Positions 61,589-64,000 of a stretch of 64,000 nucleotides of DNA are shown piece by piece. Numbering within the stretch: the stretch's first letter is position 1; the number at the start of each line of letters is the position of its first letter. Origin of the DNA: Gulosibacter sediminis. Lineage in GTDB: Bacteria > Actinomycetota > Actinomycetes > Actinomycetales > Microbacteriaceae. The position numbers and the translations under genes are program-made. A model generated the notes under the pieces. The model did no database searches and was not told the origin of the DNA. It saw only the letters and a list, made by a program, of their open reading frames with translations. The DNA lies in the NCBI RefSeq assembly GCF_023370115.1, contig NZ_CP097160.1, forward strand, positions 558,001 through 622,000, given 5' to 3'.

Positions 61589-62179
61589 TTACGGCGAGAT
61601 GGGCAGGAGGATCGCGCGCGGCACCTCGCCGAGCAGCGCGAGCGGGTCGAGATAGTCGTCGCCGAGCCGGGCGCCGAGGTGCAGGCCACCCGATGGCTCG
61701 TGCGCGGGGGAGTCGGCGACGTGGCCGATGAGTTGCCCGCGCGTCACGACGTCGCCCTCGGCGACCACAGCGTCGACGGGTTCGAAGGTCGAGCGAATGC
61801 CGTTCGCGTGCTGCACCGAGACCAGCGGTCGGTTGACCACCCAGCCGACGAAGTGCACCGTGCCGTCGTCGGGGGCGTAGACGGCGGTGCCCGCGGGCAC
61901 CGCGAGATCGATGCCGCGGTGGCCGGCGCTGTAACGATGTTCGAGGTCGAACAGTCGGGTGACCTCGGGCCGAGGCTGAATCGGCCACGACCAGATCGCG
62001 TCGCCCGGCGCATCCGCCTCGGCTGCCGCATCCGACTGGCCCGGCGCATCCGCCTCGGCCGGCGCCGCGTGGGAAGGGGCGGCGCTGGCACCCGGCGGGG
62101 TCGCGGGCAGCGTCGAGAACAGCAGGCTGGCCAGCGCCAGTGCGGTGAGGATGCGCGACCCGCGACGTCGTGAAATCAT
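61589..62179 (-). CDS. M23-like (LytM-domain) secreted protein, probably catalytically degenerate
   Basis: The 196 aa protein has a basic N-terminus and signal peptide (to about residue 33), an Ala/Asp/Pro-rich linker, and a LytM beta-barrel domain. His87 and Asp91 ('SAGHRGID') and His167 ('GLHLGAR') match the zinc ligands, but the first His of the HxH catalytic motif is Gly165, and the usual Y.HL position reads 'FEPV'. It may bind or regulate cell-wall peptides rather than cut them. Confidence 0.75.
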   Translation of the reverse strand: MISRRRGSRILTALALASLLFSTLPATPPGASAAPSHAAPAEADAPGQSDAAAEADAPGDAIWSWPIQPRPEVTRLFDLEHRYSAGHRGIDLAVPAGTAVYAPDDGTVHFVGWVVNRPLVSVQHANGIRSTFEPVDAVVAEGDVVTRGQLIGHVADSPAHEPSGGLHLGARLGDDYLDPLALLGEVPRAILLPISP

Positions 62180-62478
62180 GGCCCCAGCGTCGCCGGCTTG
62201 CGCTCGCGGTGCCCGCCAAAGGGCGCCACCGGTGGACAGTCACTCATCCACAGGCGGCGCGGTAGGCGCTTCGGGGTGCCGTACAAGGCCAAAACGCGCT
62301 AGAGTAATCGATTGCAGTCCGTCAACGGGCTGACTTCGCGTGTCCACTATGCGATCAACTTCGACGGTCTCACCCGAGCGGTGAGCGGAGTTGTGACCGG
62401 ACACCAGGATTGCCGCATCGCGGCAGTAGCAACCAAAACCGCACACCACAGGTGTGCCCTACCCAAGGAGATTCGACC
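62180..62478 (+). promoter_or_regulatory. Promoter region and structured leader of rpsB-tsf
   Basis: About 300 bases without a gene. TAGAGT at about 62299 is a -10 candidate, giving a leader of roughly 170 bases. Within it TGCCGC/GCGGCA (62411-62416 with 62420-62425) and GCACACC/GGTGTGC (62441-62447 with 62451-62457) form hairpins shortly before the AAGGAG at the rpsB start. A role in S2 autoregulation is possible but not shown. Confidence 0.4.
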
Positions 62479-63354
62479 ATGGCAGTCGTCTCGATGCGTC
62501 AGCTGCTTGACGCAGGTGTCCACTTCGGTCACCAGACCCGCCGCTGGAACCCGAAGATGAAGCGCTTCATCTTCACCGAGCGTTCGGGCATCTACATCCT
62601 CGACCTTCAGCAGTCGCTCGCCTTCATCGACAAGGCCTACGACTTCGTCAAGGAGACCGTGTCGCACGGCGGCTCGGTGCTCTTCGTCGGCACCAAGAAG
62701 CAGGCGCAGGAAGTTATCGCTGAGCAGGCGCTCCGCGTGAACCAGCCCTACGTCAACCAGCGCTGGCTCGGTGGCCTGCTCACGAACTTCCAGACCGTGC
62801 AGAAGCGCCTCAACCGCCTCAAGGAGCTCGACCTCGTCGACTTCGAGGACACCTCAACCGGTTACACCAAGAAGGAGCTCCTCATCCAGCGTCGCGAGCG
62901 CGACAAGCTGGAGAAGACCCTCGGTGGTATCCGCAACATGTCGCGTACGCCGTCGGCGCTCTGGGTGGTCGACACCAACAAGGAGCACCTCGCCATCGAC
63001 GAGGCGAAGAAGCTCGGCATCCCGGTTGTCGCGATCCTCGACACCAACTGCGACCCTGACGACGTTGACTACCCGATTCCGGGCAACGACGACGCGATCC
63101 GTTCGGTCGGCCTCCTCACCCGCATCGTCGCCGACGCTGCGGCTGAGGGCCTCATGACCCGCCACCAGAAGCCCGCCGAGGGCGCTGGCGAGGCCGCTGA
63201 GCCGCTGGCTGAGTGGGAGCTCGAGCTGCTCAAGCAGGGCGAGGCCAAGGCTGAAGAAGCCGCCGCCCCCGCTGCCGAGGCTGTTCAGGAGCCGGCAACC
63301 GACGCCGCGCAGACTAAAGAAGCTGCGGCTACCCCCGCCGACGAGACCAAGTAA
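62479..63354 (+). CDS. rpsB: 30S ribosomal protein uS2
   Basis: The 291 aa protein starts '[20 protein letters not shown]' and contains '[20 protein letters not shown]', '[20 protein letters not shown]' and '[20 protein letters not shown]', typical of uS2. Its C-terminal 50 residues are Ala/Glu-rich. AAGGAG precedes ATG 62479. tsf follows 19 bases later. Confidence 0.97.
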   Translation: MAVVSMRQLLDAGVHFGHQTRRWNPKMKRFIFTERSGIYILDLQQSLAFIDKAYDFVKETVSHGGSVLFVGTKKQAQEVIAEQALRVNQPYVNQRWLGGLLTNFQTVQKRLNRLKELDLVDFEDTSTGYTKKELLIQRRERDKLEKTLGGIRNMSRTPSALWVVDTNKEHLAIDEAKKLGIPVVAILDTNCDPDDVDYPIPGNDDAIRSVGLLTRIVADAAAEGLMTRHQKPAEGAGEAAEPLAEWELELLKQGEAKAEEAAAPAAEAVQEPATDAAQTKEAAATPADETK

Positions 63355-63373
63355 CCAAGAGGAGACTCAGTCA

Positions 63374-64000
63374 ATGGCAAACTTCACCATCGCTGACGTG
63401 AAGGCGCTGCGCGAGCAGCTCGGTACCGGACTCACCGACACTAAGAAGGCACTTGAGGAAGCCGACGGCGACCTCGAGAAGGCCGTGGAGCTGCTCCGCC
63501 TCAAGGGCGCGAAGGGCAACGCGAAGCGCGCCGACCGTTCGGCCGCGGAGGGCCTCATCGCTGCCAAGACGAACGGCAACGGCACCGCGACCATCATCGA
63601 GCTCAACTGCGAGACCGACTTCGTTGCGAAGGGCGAAAAGTTCATCGCACTGGCCGACGTCGTGCTCAACGCGGCTGCTGCCGCCGGCGCGAGCAACGCG
63701 GAGGAAGCCCTCAAGGCTGACGCCGATGGCGAAACCGTTGCGCAGCGCATCGACGCTGTCGCCGCGGTGATCGGTGAGAAGTTCGAGCTGCGTAACGTTC
63801 GCCTCGTCAAGGGCGAGCAGTTCGACATCTACCTGCACCTCACGTCGAAGGACCTCCCGCCGCAGGTTGGCGTTGTTGTCGGCTACGCCGGTGGCGACGA
63901 GGAGACCGCGCACGGTATCGCGCAGCACATTGCGTTCGCGAACCCGTCGTACCTCAACCGCGAAGACGTCCCGCAGGAAGACATCGACAAGGAACGCAAG
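63374..64000 (+). CDS. tsf: Elongation factor Ts (cut by the window end)
   Basis: EF-Ts recycles EF-Tu. The first 209 codons are visible: 'FTIADVKALREQLGTGLTDT' with the conserved 'KKALEEADGDLEKAVELLR' UBA-like N-terminal domain, then 'ELNCETDFVAKGEKF' (the EF-Tu-contacting TDFV motif), and 'AHGIAQHIAFANPSYLNRED'. The frame is open to base 64000. AGGAG precedes ATG 63374. Confidence 0.97.
   Translation, partial: MANFTIADVKALREQLGTGLTDTKKALEEADGDLEKAVELLRLKGAKGNAKRADRSAAEGLIAAKTNGNGTATIIELNCETDFVAKGEKFIALADVVLNAAAAAGASNAEEALKADADGETVAQRIDAVAAVIGEKFELRNVRLVKGEQFDIYLHLTSKDLPPQVGVVVGYAGGDEETAHGIAQHIAFANPSYLNREDVPQEDIDKERK

Noticed and set aside
1-64000. tRNA, rRNA, tmRNA or CRISPR loci
   Set aside because: No cloverleaf with conserved T-loop and CCA-proximal pairing, no rRNA-like sequence and no spaced direct repeats were noticed by eye; a dedicated search was not possible.

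Overview
The window is chromosomal DNA from a high-GC Gram-positive actinobacterium, most likely a Micrococcales member of the Microbacteriaceae type. The evidence is the roughly 70% GC coding regions, frequent GTG/TTG starts, many apparently leaderless genes, a DUF3516-type helicase, a LAETG sortase-sorted surface protein, and classic actinobacterial gene order (rpsP-khpA-rimM-trmD; rplS-lepB-rnhB-DUF2469-yraN-comM-dprA-xerC; rpsB-tsf). No rRNA, tRNA, insertion sequence or CRISPR array was seen.

Layout. 1-6446: end of a DUF4129 membrane protein, recG, a CopC-domain protein, coaD, DUF177 (YceD), rpmF, rnc, mutM. About 6305-11800: a lower-GC foreign insert between mutM and smc. It holds wrecks of an EcoRI-type adenine methyltransferase, a DUF262/HNH nuclease, a SLATT-domain protein and an NhaA-thioredoxin protein, followed by an intact UvrA2-like ATPase. 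11812-17100: a beheaded amidohydrolase, a small lipoprotein, smc, and two small regulatory-type genes. 17102-20247: a GntR regulator divergent from a nitrilase-family hydrolase and an APC permease, with a palindromic operator between them. 20514-23532: the riboflavin operon ribD-ribE-ribB-ribH behind an FMN riboswitch. 23603-26141: DyP peroxidase, PCuAC copper chaperone and a His-containing membrane protein. 26194-28752: DUF3516 helicase. 28866-38222: a short-chain acid region with an ActP-type symporter, its DUF485 partner, a propionate-CoA ligase, a GAF-LuxR regulator, and gntR-prpD-prpB-prpC of the 2-methylcitrate cycle. 38278-39433: TerC behind a yybP-ykoY (Mn2+) riboswitch. 39447-47175: a phosphatase, ftsY, an amino-acid permease, an HtrA-like protease, a gamma-carbonic-anhydrase-like protein, a LysR regulator and ffh. 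47200-55322: trmD-rimM-khpA-rpsP, a YbdK-type ligase, a membrane protein, rplS, lepB, rnhB, DUF2469, and a thiamine-diphosphate enzyme. 55719-64000: yraN, comM, dprA, xerC, a surface protein, an M23-like protein, rpsB and tsf (cut by the window end).

How it works together. Most of the window is housekeeping: DNA repair and segregation, SRP protein export (ftsY, ffh, lepB), ribosome assembly, and cofactor synthesis. The metabolic theme is propionate/acetate use: uptake by the ActP-like symporter, activation by PrpE, and 2-methylcitrate cycle entry through PrpC, PrpD and PrpB, with a GntR regulator and a clear palindromic operator. Two metabolite or metal riboswitches (FMN, Mn2+) are readable. 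The most unusual part is the insert between mutM and smc, which looks like a decayed anti-phage/restriction locus. Its junctions, stop codon and frameshift can be placed almost to the base, and its left edge appears to lie inside the 3' end of mutM.
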